Shown piece by piece: positions 44,798-58,799 of a stretch of DNA of 64,000 nt (its first letter is position 1; every line of letters begins with the position of its first letter). The stretch is from Harmothoe impar (Eukaryota > Annelida > Polychaeta > Phyllodocida > Polynoidae), in contig OX381710.1 of the NCBI GenBank assembly GCA_947462335.1, positions 34,223,204-34,287,203 of the forward strand, read 5' to 3'. The position numbers and the translations under genes are program-made. The notes under the pieces were generated by a model that was not told the DNA's origin, ran no database searches, and saw only the letters and a program-made list of their open reading frames with translations.

Positions 44798-46111
44798 CTG
44801 CAAGACATAAAACAACCAATGGTAAGTTTCAATGCTTCACTATTGATATCAATAAAAGTAATAAATATGAAATACAATGCTTTAACTCATCACCATTTCT
44901 TCATCATAACACTTCTCAAGCCAATAAAACATATAGCATGTGCTGGGAGAAAAAGATTATGTAAATGTTTAAACCTGACACAAGAATGGCCAGTAAACCA
45001 ATTCAATGTATTGGCATGGACCTCCACTTAGTCAATATTGCCATTGATTAACCATGACGGGATAGCGACAAGGCTAGTTTTCTTACGTCTATTGGACAGA
45101 CCACAGTTTGTGAATTGGGTGGAGTCCAGGTGGGTGACCAACCCCCTCCCTGACCACTACCTGCTATTTACCTTAGTGTTTTTTATTACCTGTGGGTTAT
45201 TACCTGTTGGCAGGTGGGCTGCCTTGGAGTGGGGGATGGTCTGGAGGAGTTGGACCCACACTGCGACCAGTTGGCGCCGTTATGTATACTTACACACCCT
45301 TCAGTTATGATCTAGATGAAAAACCTCCCCATTGAAGGCATTGGTTTCAGTACTACATACATTTGATCACAAGATTAACTGCTGATATTGAAACTTCATT
45401 CCTTTTTATAATGCTAGTTGACATGTGGAAAATGCACACAATTGTATCATGAACAGTGCATACAAGGCAGATACAAGGGTAACTTTGAGAAAGCTAAAGC
45501 TGCAGTGCCAGTAGTGCCCAGTGTATTTCGTTTGAAATGATGAGTACCCTTTGAAAGGTCATATTTCATTACAGTGTTTAGTACTTGATCAGAACTGACT
45601 ACTCAACATCGGTGTCTAGGTGTGTGATCTCTATTACAAGTAAAGTAGAATACCATGTAAATTCTGCACACACATCCAACTCTGCACTACACCTGTTGAA
45701 CGCAGTAACACACATGTATCCTCCAATAGTCTGCATGTTAATGTTATATTGTGTTATGAACATGAGAAGTCCCTTGTCTGGTAGGGGACACACCACCCAA
45801 ATCATCACTATAAATCTGCACCTTGTTTGGCCAGTCATTATATAGCCATAAATGGGGCTTATTGCCAACATGTAATGACCCCAGCCTGACCTAGGTAAGT
45901 GAACCTTGCCCTGACCTCTGATCTCAGGCAGGGGTCAGGGGGCGGAGGTGGTGATGATCAAAGACTACTAAGCTTCTGTTACAGATCTCCTAGCTTGTTG
46001 CGAGAACGCTTTTTTATACCTCTTGCTTCCCTTCCCTTTCTGCAAAACATTATACTTTATGTCGCACTTATCCTAAAACCGGTACACTTGCTCAGGATCT
46101 AGTTTATACTA

Positions 46112-46400
46112 GGGGTGTACAATCAGGTAGTGGTGTATGGAGTATAGGTGTATCTAACCAGGTAGTGGTGGATGTAGTATAGGGGTAGCTAACCAGTTAG
46201 TGGTGTATGAAGTATAGGGTATCTAACCAGGTAGTGGTGGGTGTAGTATAGGGGTATCCAACCAGTGAGTGGTGTATGCAGTATAGGGGTGTCTAACCAG
46301 GTAGTGGTGGGTGTAGTATAGGGGTATCCAATCAGTTAGTGGTGTATGGAGTATAGGGGCGTCTAAGCAGGTAATCATGTATATCGAGTATAGGGGGTGT
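46112..46400 (+). repeat. 35-bp tandem repeat array
   Basis: About eight units of AACCAGGTAGTGGTG...GTATAGGGGT at ~35 bp. Alternate units read GGTGGGTGTAGTATAGG or GGTGTATGGAGTATAGG, so the higher-order period is ~70 bp. Confidence 0.85.
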
Positions 46401-49400
46401 CAGCAGTTAGTGTGTGGAAACAGTGTCAGTAGGCTGTGCACAGTGTCCGAACACATCTAACACTGAACACTGACACATTAGTGCTGACATCTCTGTCTAC
46501 CACCATCACTCACCATGATGACCTGTCAGAGAAATACATGTCTAGTGTATCTATAAAAGTAAATAGTCTGTGTAATGTAGGGGCCCCACTATGCCTCCTT
46601 CTTGTTCCCATTGTTGGTCTCATTCCCGGCCAGGGTTGCCACCATCAGGGGGAGAAATTCTTTCTGGGTCAGGGAAATGACAGGGACTTTCAAATCTTGT
46701 CAAGGAAAGATAGATTTTCTGAGAAAAAAAAATCATCATTGAATTTCCAAATTTTCAGGGGAAAATCTTTGAGATACCAAGAAAATGTGCCCTTTTGACG
46801 GAAAAAGGTCCACATGTTACTATAGTTCAAATGGGGGTCTGAAAAAGCATCTGAATCCTCCAAATCTTGCAGAAATACCCTTATAAACCCAGAGAAGGAC
46901 TCAACCATTTTTTTGTCCAATCAGGACAGTGTCATCCAATTTGGAAATATTCCACCAGAAATACGAGCCTGATGAACTACATTGACATTTTGGTCAGACG
47001 TCCAGGAGTGATTATCCTAATAAACACCTCTTTGTTTTTACACCCACTGTTGTACTATAGTCTAGTATTGCTTTTGTTCTAGTAATAGGACACTATGTGT
47101 GTTTGTAGCTCCCTCTGCTTTCTACACAAATACTTTATGCCAGATATTCTCCATGTTTTTTTCCCGAACCATTCTCCCTTTCTCACGCAAAAAAGTGTTT
47201 GCACTAGGGCAGACCAGAAGGACTGGCATCATTTGTTGTCAGGGACCCAAGTGAGAGTGCGATGACATTTGATTGACGACTCTATTATGCAAGTACGCAT
47301 ATATAGTGAAGTATTTTTTTGTCGTGTGATGTTAGCCATCTTGTCCCCCCAGTGACATCACTGATTCCTGTAGACTAGCAGATCACTCACATTTAACTGT
47401 GAGAGTGAGAAGCTCATACCAATTAATATTTAGTCTGCCTTCCTGTCACTGCTTTTGTCCCAGTCTTTTGAGCTACTAGGGCTGCTTGCTAGGAGCTGCA
47501 CCCCATACAGGAGCAATGGACAATACCCATTTACTACGAGAGGATTACAATAAAGATCTACACTTGACATGTTGCCTTATGAGAGTAAATATCACATATA
47601 TCTCTGTGACAAGATACACTATTGCTATTTCCCCATAATGTAGCTATTATCATGCATGTGTTTTTGTGCGTTTTTTTAATATATATTTGGCCCTCCCATA
47701 TTGCCATAGAAACACCACTTAAGTTCTCAATGCTCTTTGCTGTCATTCTTAAAGGGACAGAGTGAGCCTTTATGATAATCAGACATGACATAAGTGGAAA
47801 AGGTCATGTATATTCACGACGGTCCATGCCCGAGGGGCGTTGAAGCAAAACATTTTGCAATGGACTGACTGGAATCTTGACCCCACCGGCTAAATCAAAT
47901 AAAGACAACTCCTCCTTATCCTTCCCTGTAATGCTGAATAAATATTTCTCCCGAATTACTTTCCATGCCTTCTGTGGACAGTACCCATTAGTGCATTTCT
48001 AGTTATTCCTTTTTAAGAGACATTAATTAACAGCTGAATTAAGCTGGAATCCCGAGAAGGGGAGTACTAGCCCTGGGGTATCTCCAGGCTCTAGGCTATG
48101 TGTATGCATATTCATAATGGCCAGTCACCTTTACCGACACGATCCCAGGTCAGATGACACAATACATGTATTATCAACACTCACTATAGCACCATACCTT
48201 AGTAATGCCTCCAGGAATTGCATTCCTAAAGCACATCCATTATGTCTGGGGTATAGGGAAGCTACTGGTCACAATGTGATTGCCACCATCTTGTCCCCCA
48301 AGGGCCATCGTTGGTTCCTAGTCAATCTGCTCACTCATCTAACGCATTGTATGCCACAAATTGTGAGATACTAGTCTCTGGCAACCAATGCAATGTTCTC
48401 CTGTGTCCCACTGCTATTACCACCATGACGCTGCAGTGAATACAACACACCCCTATAAGAGCTCCACAGCCCTATAATACCTCCAGGGTGGCCTGGACTA
48501 GTTTATGCTCAATAGAATTGCTCTGAGCATCTCCCCTGTAGGCTGAGGATGAAATATCACCTCCCTGTAGACCCCACAACTATTAACATCTCTACTATGG
48601 ACAAAGTACCACTTCTTAGGTAGTTGTCCAGATTAACATAGACTACATACATGTATATATGTCTCATATATGGCTGCTTGACAGTAGGATTGCCCTGCCC
48701 TGCAATTTGTCACCATTTTTACTTTCCTCTGTAACTTGTCTGTTTTTGATGTTCAACCAAAATTTATTTTTCTCGTAGTTTTTATGGGCCTACCTCTCTA
48801 CCACTGGGGTTAGGATAATATGAAGTTCTAAATAACACCCTTTTCTGCCAAGGGAGAGGGCCACTCGTTGGTGGTGTGAGCGGTGCCAGTGCCAACCTGA
48901 GTCAGCTGTCCACACAACCAGGCTGCGAATTGCCCTGTGTCCAAACATTCCTCCACTTTTTGGTATGAATCAGATGACATTTGTACCACAAAAAACTGCC
49001 GCATGACGTCTGTATCAGTCCTAATGTGGTCCTCCATGCGGACCATGTAAACTGTAATAGGGCACATAATTATATGCTACTGAGGCCAAAAAAAGAGAGG
49101 TTTGTTTCAGGTAACATGGGAAATGTAGGGTTGGTAGGTCGGATATCGTTTTTATTTTATCTTTTTTTTTTAAAATGAATGTACTAGCCAGCCTCTCTGG
49201 ATACCCTAAAATTGACCATAAAGGGTAAAAATACGAAAATTGCTTCAAAAACGTAGGGTCGGCTCTGTTTAGATGGGGCAATGTAAAATCGATCAATTTA
49301 CTTTGAATATCCGTAATCCAGCACAGTGAAACACAGTTTACATGTATTTATTTTACGGTGAAGCTACATTTAATTGATGTTTAGTTTTATCACACCAGGT

Positions 49401-49809
49401 GGCAGTTTGGTTCATGAGGAGATTTTCATGGATGCTAAGAACACCATTTTTGTGGTAATAAGAAAAATATATAGACAGACAGCTGTAAAGTTTGCTCTGT
49501 AGCCATCCTAGAGTGACTTCTCCTCATGGACTGGCATTACAAAGTGTCATGAAGCATTCTATAAGGCTCTAATAGACTGATTCCTAATGATTAGGCCTGA
49601 AGTCTTGACACTAAGGTGATATTGCTGATTGGACATGGTACAAAATTTGGCATGGAACCATAATGAGCACAGAGTTATGTATAGGTGGAAAAATGAACAG
49701 AAAAATACTGGGATAAATGAGTTAAATTACACAAAATATGATTATAAATATTGTTTAGGCACTGTATTGAAATGACAGTGATGTTCTGTATTCTGTTAGA
49801 ATAATGGTG

Positions 49810-49923
49810 ATTCACTGGCACCACTGGGTGCCAGACTTTCACCGTTAAAATTACGGTGAACTTGAAATATCAGTGACCGTTATTTTAACGGTGAAAGTCC
49901 GGCATCCAGTGGTGCCAGTGAAT
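49810..49923 (+). repeat. 114-bp hairpin
   Basis: ATTCACTGGCACCACTGG...TTTCACCGTTA is mirrored by TAACGGTGAAAG...CCAGTGGTGCCAGTGAAT, with arms of ~40 bp and a ~30-bp loop. Likely a short MITE. Confidence 0.8.
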
Positions 49924-49929
49924 CTAAAC

Positions 49930-52900
49930 AAACTAGTTCTTGGCCTGAGCGCACTCCTCTCTGTGGCCGAATTTTAGAATAGAGACGACTCAAAATATTC
50001 CAGTATTCCAATATTCCAGTATTCCCGGATTCTGCCCCTGGTAAGGTGGGCGTGACGCTTATTTGTGAGCGCCAATGACCACATCGGGGGCAAACTAATG
50101 GCATACTCAGAGGTGACTTGTAAACTACATATTATATTGATAAGGGTGAACTATTTCAAGGAATGAAGAGTTGGCTTATACTGTCCAGTTAAAACCTCCC
50201 CCGCAGTAATATGACTATACATGCTGGTACCATAACTTATGTCATCTGCATCATCCCCACTACATTTCACGTTTCCCAGAATCATCGTGTTCTGATCACG
50301 CGTTGGAGGCCTGTTTATCCCTTATATTTCTAGGAAATGTGTGATATACATGTAACATAACTTATCATAAATGCACAAAGTCAGATTTGAAACAAATTGT
50401 TTTTGCCGGGTTTACCAGAGGATTTAATCAACATTGAAACAATGTTGATCTGCTTAAAGAAACAGAAAACATGTTTGGTAAACACAGAGTGAATGACCGC
50501 AGGCACACATATATACATTTATATAAAACCTTAAATGTAAACTTATGTATTATTAGCACAGAAAACCTCTTTGTGGTCCTGAATGGCAATGTTCAAACTG
50601 TCTATATGATGGTGCCAGTTGTGTATATACAGTTGGTCTCTATCCCTCAGTTAACAGGTTGGTTTAGTTAGTGCCTGGTACTTGGTAACGTTGTCAGGAG
50701 AGAGGGTTTGTAGACTGCACAGTCTGTCTGTACCCTAATTCTGGCGGCATTCTGGTGTGTTACTGGGCTGCATGTATTTTACAGTGTATTTATCACACTT
50801 AGCAGTTTAACCCTAGCACTGACCCAGTCTGGGACATAGCAGCCTGACAGAGTGGCATGTGGGTTCTGGACCTTGTATGTACCAGCCCGAATGCTGCTTC
50901 CACCAGAATACCCCCAGGTCCCAAACAGATATATGGGGTTGAGACTGACAAGGAACAGTTTGGGAACAGAAAAAGGGCCAAGAAAATAATATGTACTCTT
51001 CTAACCCCACTGCTACTGTCTGTCTCCCACTATCCCCTGGAGCTTTTGAAACTATGGTGAACTGCTTGATTCTATTGCCTTAGAATTATGAATCATTAGT
51101 TTGAATCTTTCCATAAATTAGGCTGCCTTCATCAAATTTAGGAAATTTCCATAGCCTAGATATCGAATAGATTATATCAATTAAGTATATCTACCTTTTG
51201 TTTTGAACTCACCTTAAATTAACCCTCAGCTAATGAGAGACTTACACAAAAGTGGTGGCCAGTTTGGTAGCAAACCAGTTGTTAGAGGCAACCAGAAACA
51301 CACCCAAATATTGGATCCGTCTTTTTGTCCACAAAGGTGTACTCACAATGGAACCAGTTGCTGGGGGCTCCATCCCTCCGAACCATGAGATCTAGAGACA
51401 GACGACCCCACCCTTCTCATTACATGTACTGTGAGTACATGTAAATCCCATTGCCCAATAGAGGCCTTATGTCCCCTCACATCATAGACCAAGAAAGATC
51501 CTATGCTCAGGGATCGGACTATCAGAGTATTACCTACCTGCATATCTATGCTACACGTCGGAGGGTGCCCTATCATGGTGTGGCCTGGCCGACCCAGGAG
51601 GTGGAAGTGGACTCCTAAAGCCCACTCCTCCCCTTTATACATGGGACTATACTCTGTCTCCCAACTCCTACTGCTCACACCCATCTACAACTCAGGGTAT
51701 CTATGGCACAACTCTAATGTGTCGTTGTCCCTTATAAGGTTTAGAAATGTGTATACTGCAATGTGTTGCTCTGCAGTTGCGCACCATAAGGCAAACCAAT
51801 ATTGTGAGATTAAAATATTACATGGATACTATGGTAATCATAAGGCTGAGAATGCCCTATAGACATATCCAAAATCTCGTGAGACCACCAGGCCCGTATT
51901 CAATTCAACTTAACTTCAACTTCAATTTAACTTACTACTGCCAGATTCACTGTATACACTGCAACAAGGAAAATTATTAAGGGTTGATTTAACCCTCTAC
52001 AGGTATGCCTACTGCATTATCAATATCCCTGTTTTGTTATTTTGATCTTCACATGTAGGGCTACATGTGGTCTTCCTGACCAAGATTGGAACCCAGCCTA
52101 TTATATATAGTATCAGTGGCCTCCAGAAGCACTGCCCAATGCACAGAGACAGTCTATAGACTAACTGCCATGACTCATGTTTACTACACACTAAGCCAGC
52201 ATGACATAAAACCTACCGTCACCGTCACTATAATGGCACTACGTCACGCCTCTCACTGTCACCAGAGCCTCAACTCAATGACCAGCTCCTCTATCGTGTT
52301 GTGTCTGACTCCCACACCCACAATACAAGTCATATTTACAACATGTGATTTCATCCATTTTGCCATTGTTGTCGAGTAAAATATAATGTGAAATGGTCCA
52401 AATTTGGACTCTAAGTCACTCTCATTCATAGTTGCCATGTCTTTAAATCGTTTAAAAAGGAAAAGTGGTTGCATAAACTAAGATCTTGGATTTCTGACTA
52501 ATTATGTTTGTGAAGAATTCTAAATGTATTCCTAGATGTCTCAACTTTCAATTTGAATTAAACTGTGCTGCTGTGAGTTAAGGGTTAATGTCCTTGTTGT
52601 GATTTGTATCTGGCGTGAACCCAGAGCCTCCCCGTGCGATGTCCACTAGTAAGGACAACCTTCATGACGCCTGTGACGTCACACACCACTCACCATGCCA
52701 ACTTTTACCAAACCTGACCAGTGGGAATCTTTACTTGCTTTTGCCTATGATCACCAATTGCGGTTGTCTTTCCCCCAAACTAATACCTCTCCCTTGGGGC
52801 TATAGAAGTCAATTATTTGCACTTAATCACTTTAATACTTTAATAATTGGTACACAAGCATGTGAAATCAGTGATCCGTGTAAGTGGTCGAATGGTGACG

Positions 52901-55425
52901 GTACTATTTAAGCCTCGACACTACCTAAAATGACCGTGCATACATACGGAAATTCGATACATTAATTCTAATCACTACTGCGCTTCATATGACTCGAAAC
53001 TTTCATAGGACTATATAAAGCAACCAATATACCCAGACATGACGGAGGATGAGAACTGCGTAGGAGTTTAGCTTGGGGGAGTTTAGGCCTTTCTTAGGAC
53101 TTTTAAAGCGTGTTCCCGGTCACCTGACTATAACTAGAAAAACGGGGCCGACCCTTGAATAATTTTTTAGGTCATTTTCGGACATGTTATATTTTTTGGT
53201 CAAAATCATAACATAATTCTTTTAAAGTGTGTGCAGCCAAACAAAGCTTTTTTTCGGCATATAACTGGAGACACCTTTTTAGCCTAAGAGGGCGTACACC
53301 AGCCAGTTCTTGGCAACCCGATTGCAGGAGTTATCATTATGACATTACAGTCGTCATCATCGTCCAAGTACGCGGAGACGGGGGGGGGGGTTATTTACAG
53401 TTACTTACTACGTATTTATCCCTGTATAAAGAGGGTCAGGTTTAGTGATAGGGATAGCACTGATAATGGAGGCAGCTACTCTGTTTCCATAGAAATGTAA
53501 TTTCGACTTTACACTGATGTTTGAGAAAAATAACATTCAACATTCCGATTTCGAAATTTGCTCGATGATTCTTACTCTTTATTTTATAATACTCTCTAAA
53601 ACGAATGAACTATAAATTTCACAGATGATATGACTCTCTCGTTTAGGTTACTGGGATTCTCTTGAACTCTTATTTTAGAATGTTACAATTATACTGGCTA
53701 GTTCAACTGAATATACACAATATTAGCTATTATCAAATAAATCGTAATTTGGTTCTACAAATATTGTATTCATCAATTAGGATCGAGAAGTAGAAATGTC
53801 TGATCGGTTATTGGCAAGATAATCCATTGCATGTGCATAAATAGATATACTGCTTACTTAACTAGGTCTCATTTCTGTTGTCTATAAAGTAGACTTATAC
53901 AGTAGAGATTTCAATATTGTCCTATCTATTGACACTGGACCTCTTTCTTGGCAAGCCTTTAGCCAGGAGGGAATTGATCCCAACAGCGGAGTTGTCTACA
54001 ACAGAGTGGGCGTACACACCCTGCCAAGGAGGCCAGTGTTGTTATCGTTACCTGGAATTAAGGACACTGGAGCACCACCTGCAGCAACCATACTCTGTGT
54101 CTGGTGAGGCCTGACAATGGCTGTATCACCTGTCTCTGTGCTCTTGGTGAGGCTGACAAAGATTATATACTCTGTCGCTGTGCTCTAAATAGTCTGGAGA
54201 AAGGTTAAGTCTTTTGGTAAAAAAACAGACAAATGACTCTATGTATCAGTTAAACATGCCTGTATCCTTATACAAAAATGCTAATAAAGTTTAAATTTGT
54301 TCAAAAAAGAAAAGCTATTATATTGGTGAGGCTGACAAAACGCATCAAGTTTGATAAATTCTCAATCTCAGAGACCGAGTATAGAGGGCATCCTGCCCCA
54401 CCCCTTCGGTCTGCCACTACATGGTTCATACACGTTACATCAGCATATCTACCTCCTACACACACAGTGCCTACATATTTTGTGTACCGTTATTCTTTTT
54501 AAAGAAAAACTCTATGCTGTCAATTTAGCTTATCACGGCTATCCCAGCGTTATCTCTCCATAGCTCTGATTTTTAGACATCTATAGGTATGAAGCCTAAG
54601 TATGAGGCAGTGGTATTTCTATATAGAAAGTTAATCCATTGATGTATCAAACACTTACGTACCTCTACTAGCCAGTGCCCGTCAGCCAAGATGAAAGCTG
54701 AGGTTCAGGGGATTGGATCTAGTCTGTTCAACCAATACCTGCTGATGCCTGTGTATATCCCCTCGAGGGTTAATACACAAGTAGTCAGTGCAACGCCCAG
54801 ACATGTACATGTGGCATGTATAGCCTATACAACCATGAACATGTACATTAATTGATATGATACAAACAGCTACGATGTACTTACAGTTATAAGTATTGAA
54901 GCTTCAGACAGGTAGCAACCAGGTGGGTTCTCACCACTCATCCTACAGCAGACTAGTGCTGCCCTCCGTGAGCCAGGTAAACTATGGCTGAGCAGTTGAG
55001 GGAGATTCCTATACTGTGTCTCTGCTTACTGACTTGGATCCCAATACTGTGCCTCATGTGAGGCTATTGACTTCTTGAGAGCTTGGGAGCTGAGGTCCCT
55101 ATACTACAAAGAATGTATGAAATCCCGATAAATTTATGCTATGCCATTATCTTTAAGAACTCCCCAATTAAATCACCTGTCATTGCCTTCACCAAATGCA
55201 ATGAGATACAGCATAGGCTCCATGAATATATAGCACACATCAGCTCTATGTTGTGTGCTTTACCTATTGTATATAGTTTCTGCTGCAGTCAGCAGTCTAC
55301 AGGTGTACAGGGGGGACATGAAGTTATTACATGCCGATACAACCATCTCTATGTTAAAGCATTGCCCCCCCCCCTGGGCCTAGGACGTTAGAGGCATTCA
55401 GATATGAGTATTTGGTTGAGAGTAT
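49930..55425. other. no gene seen
   Basis: Frames are short and unsupported by splice sites. Notable only for a G-run at ~53383 and dispersed ACATGTA motifs. Confidence 0.45.
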
Positions 55426-55430
55426 TGTGT

Positions 55431-57040
55431 TAGGACCAGCACATGGTTTGTTTCGTTCCCTTAATCTATCTTTCTTCACTTCTCCTGTATTTCTTACTTT
55501 ATGTTTTCACTCTGCCCCCTGGCTCTAACAAAAGACTCCTGTTTGAAAAGTACTGGACTGTGTGACCCATGGGTCATATGTACAAGGTCATTCCTGAAAA
55601 CATCACCACGCAATTGTGGTATTTGTAAAAACATAACCTGAAGCCCTAGCCAATACTGACGTCACTTCCTTATATGCAATGTTTTTTTTGTTTATTTATT
55701 TCCTTTTGTTTCTTTCTCCATGCTTCTTTTCTCAACCCTGTGTGCACTGTAAGGTTATTTTCAAATGTATTTTTCCGACAGCACATAATACAATGTAGTA
55801 GAAAATATTGTCAATAATGCTTGTAAATTGTATAGAGTTTGCTGTCTGTTAGCCACGTTAGCTAAAGAAGGAGACTATAATCAATAGACTATAGTAGAGG
55901 CTTGTCTGATCAACCTTGTGGTTCAGTGGGTGGACATCTATGGGTCTGCCACTGCTAGGGGTGACTGGGTACATGTCCTATCATGGGTGTAACACACATC
56001 TTATTCCCCTGCTACAACCATTAGACATGGCCCTCCTCTTGTAGAGAACATGTCGGCCATATAATGGTGGTATAGAGAATTCCTAACCACACCCACAGGC
56101 CTCCTGATGAGTTCTCTGTATAATGGTTTAGCATGTGTATGAATATAACTGATCAGCAAGTACAGACTGCCATTTTGTCCCCTGAAAACAGCAACTGTTG
56201 CTCGGGACTAGCACCTCACTTTTCCAACTCAGGAGGTTAGCGTCCTGCATGGTCTAAAGTTACTGGACGACTATTCTAGGCAATGTTATAGGACCAGCAC
56301 ATAGTTGGTTTTCCCTCTTTCCATTTCCCTTTTTCTTCGCCCTCAGTTCCTTACAATTTATGCTTTCTACTCCGCCCCTGGCTCTGACAAAATACTCCTG
56401 TTTAAAGGGTTCGAGCTACCTTTTTTTGCATATCGCCCGACGCGTTGTTCCAAGGGGGAAAAGAAATTACCACAACAGAAGACTTGGCTAGAAGTCAGAA
56501 AGCTGGACATAACTTCATCTTCTTGTCAGTGCATCTTTCATAATCATAATTCTTTTGATGTTCTTTTAATGTTTCGTTTTTACCAGGACCGTTAGGTACC
56601 ATTCAGACATCTTAGGAGACCAGAGTAATGTACAGTAATGCTGGTGTTAATATTTGCTGTCTGGTAACCGTGTTAACCATGGAAATATGAACACAATATA
56701 AATCAAACAGGTGTAGAGGCAGGATATAGATTTAACTTCCAGTGATATGACTGGGTCGGCCAATGGCAGGGGTGACTGGGTGCTAATCATAAGGTACTAC
56801 TAATCATGTGTATAACACATCTTATTCCTCTGCTTCAACCATTAGAGATGCTGCTCTTGTAGAGAACATGTTGGCCAAATATTACTTGTGGTAGTGAATT
56901 CCTAACCACACCCACGTGCCTCCTGCGGACTTCTCTGTATTATGGTCCAGCATGTGTATGGTGGTAACTGGTCAGCATGTACACGTATGCTGCCATTTTG
57001 TTCCCTGAAAACAGTAATTGTTTGGCACAAACTAGCACTT
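55431..57040 (+). repeat. tandem duplication, ~857-bp unit
   Basis: TAGGACCAGCACAT begins at 55431 and 56288. The copies share CTGACAAAA/CTAACAAAAGACTCCTG, GTAGAGAACATGT, CCTAACCACACCCAC, TTCTCTGTAT and GCCATTTTGTNCCCTGAAAAC, with many substitutions and small indels. Moderately old. Confidence 0.75.
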
Positions 57041-58602
57041 AATTGCACCTGAAACTTTCATCAGTGGTGCGTTCGACTAAATGGAGCACCAGACATGTGC
57101 ACCTTATTGAGGTGCCACTTCCCAAACCAAGACAAAGACTAAACGAAAAGAAGGAAATCCCAAAATTCCAATCAATTTAACATTATTTAGTACAGATAAG
57201 GTGGGAGCTCCCTCAAATGTAGGAAGAGTAGCACCTCACTCTTCTGTCTTGTGCTCTATCCATATCACTGCCGCATCGTTGCATGCAAAGTGCTGCAAAC
57301 CACATGTTACACCCCTATCAGGATAGCTTCTGAAGGACTCCTCAGTAGACGTTTCACAGCACTATAGTGTTTCTTGGCAGCTGAAGTATATGAAGGCTGT
57401 TACATGGTACTTTATTCATAACCTTGTCTACAAAGTGTATTGGTGTCTTTAAAGTAGCAGTTTCAATAACAAGACAACGTAAAGTATATTTGACAATTGC
57501 TCTGCGCATCCACTGATCATACCCCCAATTAATGGATACTTAAGGATCAATCTCCATGTTTTGTTTGGTTCACATCATTTTATTGTTATGACTAACGTGT
57601 CCAGAAAATTAAGCTCTGTAACGTGTCTTCTCTTTTACTCAATGTTTCTTAAAACGATAACGTTCGATAACAAGTACATATAAATAGTAGCCTCTCTCAG
57701 TGCTTGAGATAATCAAGAACACTCCATGGAATTCCTGTTTTATATGCAAGGGACAGCACTGTACATATGGGTAACCCATCACGACAGCAATTCGAGTGCC
57801 AAGACCAGGGTATGTACATGCATGTGGGTATGCCACCTTCCATATATATATATAATGCCATATGTCTGCAATTGTATAGCATATGTATGGTACTACAAGC
57901 CTATATTTTGGGATTTTGTTGGGTTATGTATTGAACAGAGGTGGAACGAGGCATTTGAAAGGGGGTGCAGTAAATGGTGATGGGTAAGAGGAAGGGTTGT
58001 GTCACAGGGTACGGTGAATGAAAGTCTCATCATACAAAATGTATTTTTTATCCAAGAGGATGGGGTGCCTCAACCCACGTATACACCCCCAGTCCTTTGT
58101 GGTAAAACTTTCTGTGGAGTCTATAGTATTACTCATAAGTTGTCTCCCGCACAGTTCCATCGTGGCATATGGACCAGCTGGGTCACTACACGCCCACTCG
58201 GTCAGACTATGAGCTCTCACAGTTCTAGTTATAAAAAGCTGTTGTTTATTGGAACCTCCACCACTATGTCACATGAGCCTGAGTCATTTCATCCCTATTC
58301 TGTGCCAATGTCCCTGTAACCCTGTGAAAAATATATATCAACATTTGCAGCCAATTGTGTAGCATGGCTATATATGGATGGTGGGTGGCTTATACTATAG
58401 TAACAGTAAGGCTATGCCTGGGAATGAAAATATGATCCAGTGACATGAGGACTCAAATCGACTATTTATAAAACCATTTCTCTGTGATGCCTAGGTATAT
58501 GTGTTATACATGCAATATATACATGGAAGTGTCACTGAATAATATCATATTATAGTATATTATAGACAAAAAATATGAAAAAAATATGTATATGGATCTC
58601 AC

Positions 58603-58794
58603 CATGTGTCGCACCCTGTTGATGGGGGCAGGCACACTCCTTGACCTCTTCTCCCTGCTACACATGGCGGTGCTGAGATGTCTGTTGTGTATAGGACTGC
58701 CCCTGCCACACTGAGCCCCTGCCCCTCCCTGCCCACCTCCTCCAGCACGCACTGTCAATGCTGCCCGACCTACTCTCTCTGCTGCAGTCTCCAT
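58603..58794 (-). CDS. candidate first coding exon of the BTBD17-like gene
   Basis: An ATG at 58794 opens 64 codons ending exactly at a CATG|GTGAGA donor (58602-58597), phase 0, which matches the phase-0 acceptor of the 43538-44797 exon. The translation starts METAAERVGRAALTV and is Gly/Ala- then Ser/Arg-rich, low in complexity, with no signal peptide, in a locally GC-rich patch. Only phase and strand link it to the BTB exon, 14 kb away. Confidence 0.4.
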
Positions 58795-58799
58795 ATGGA

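Larger units (their letters stand above)
44798..58602 (-). other. putative ~14-kb first intron of the BTBD17-like gene
   Basis: If the 58603-58794 exon belongs to the gene, this whole span is intron. It holds a 35-bp tandem array, a hairpin and a tandem duplication, but I find no other convincing exon on either strand. Confidence 0.4.
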
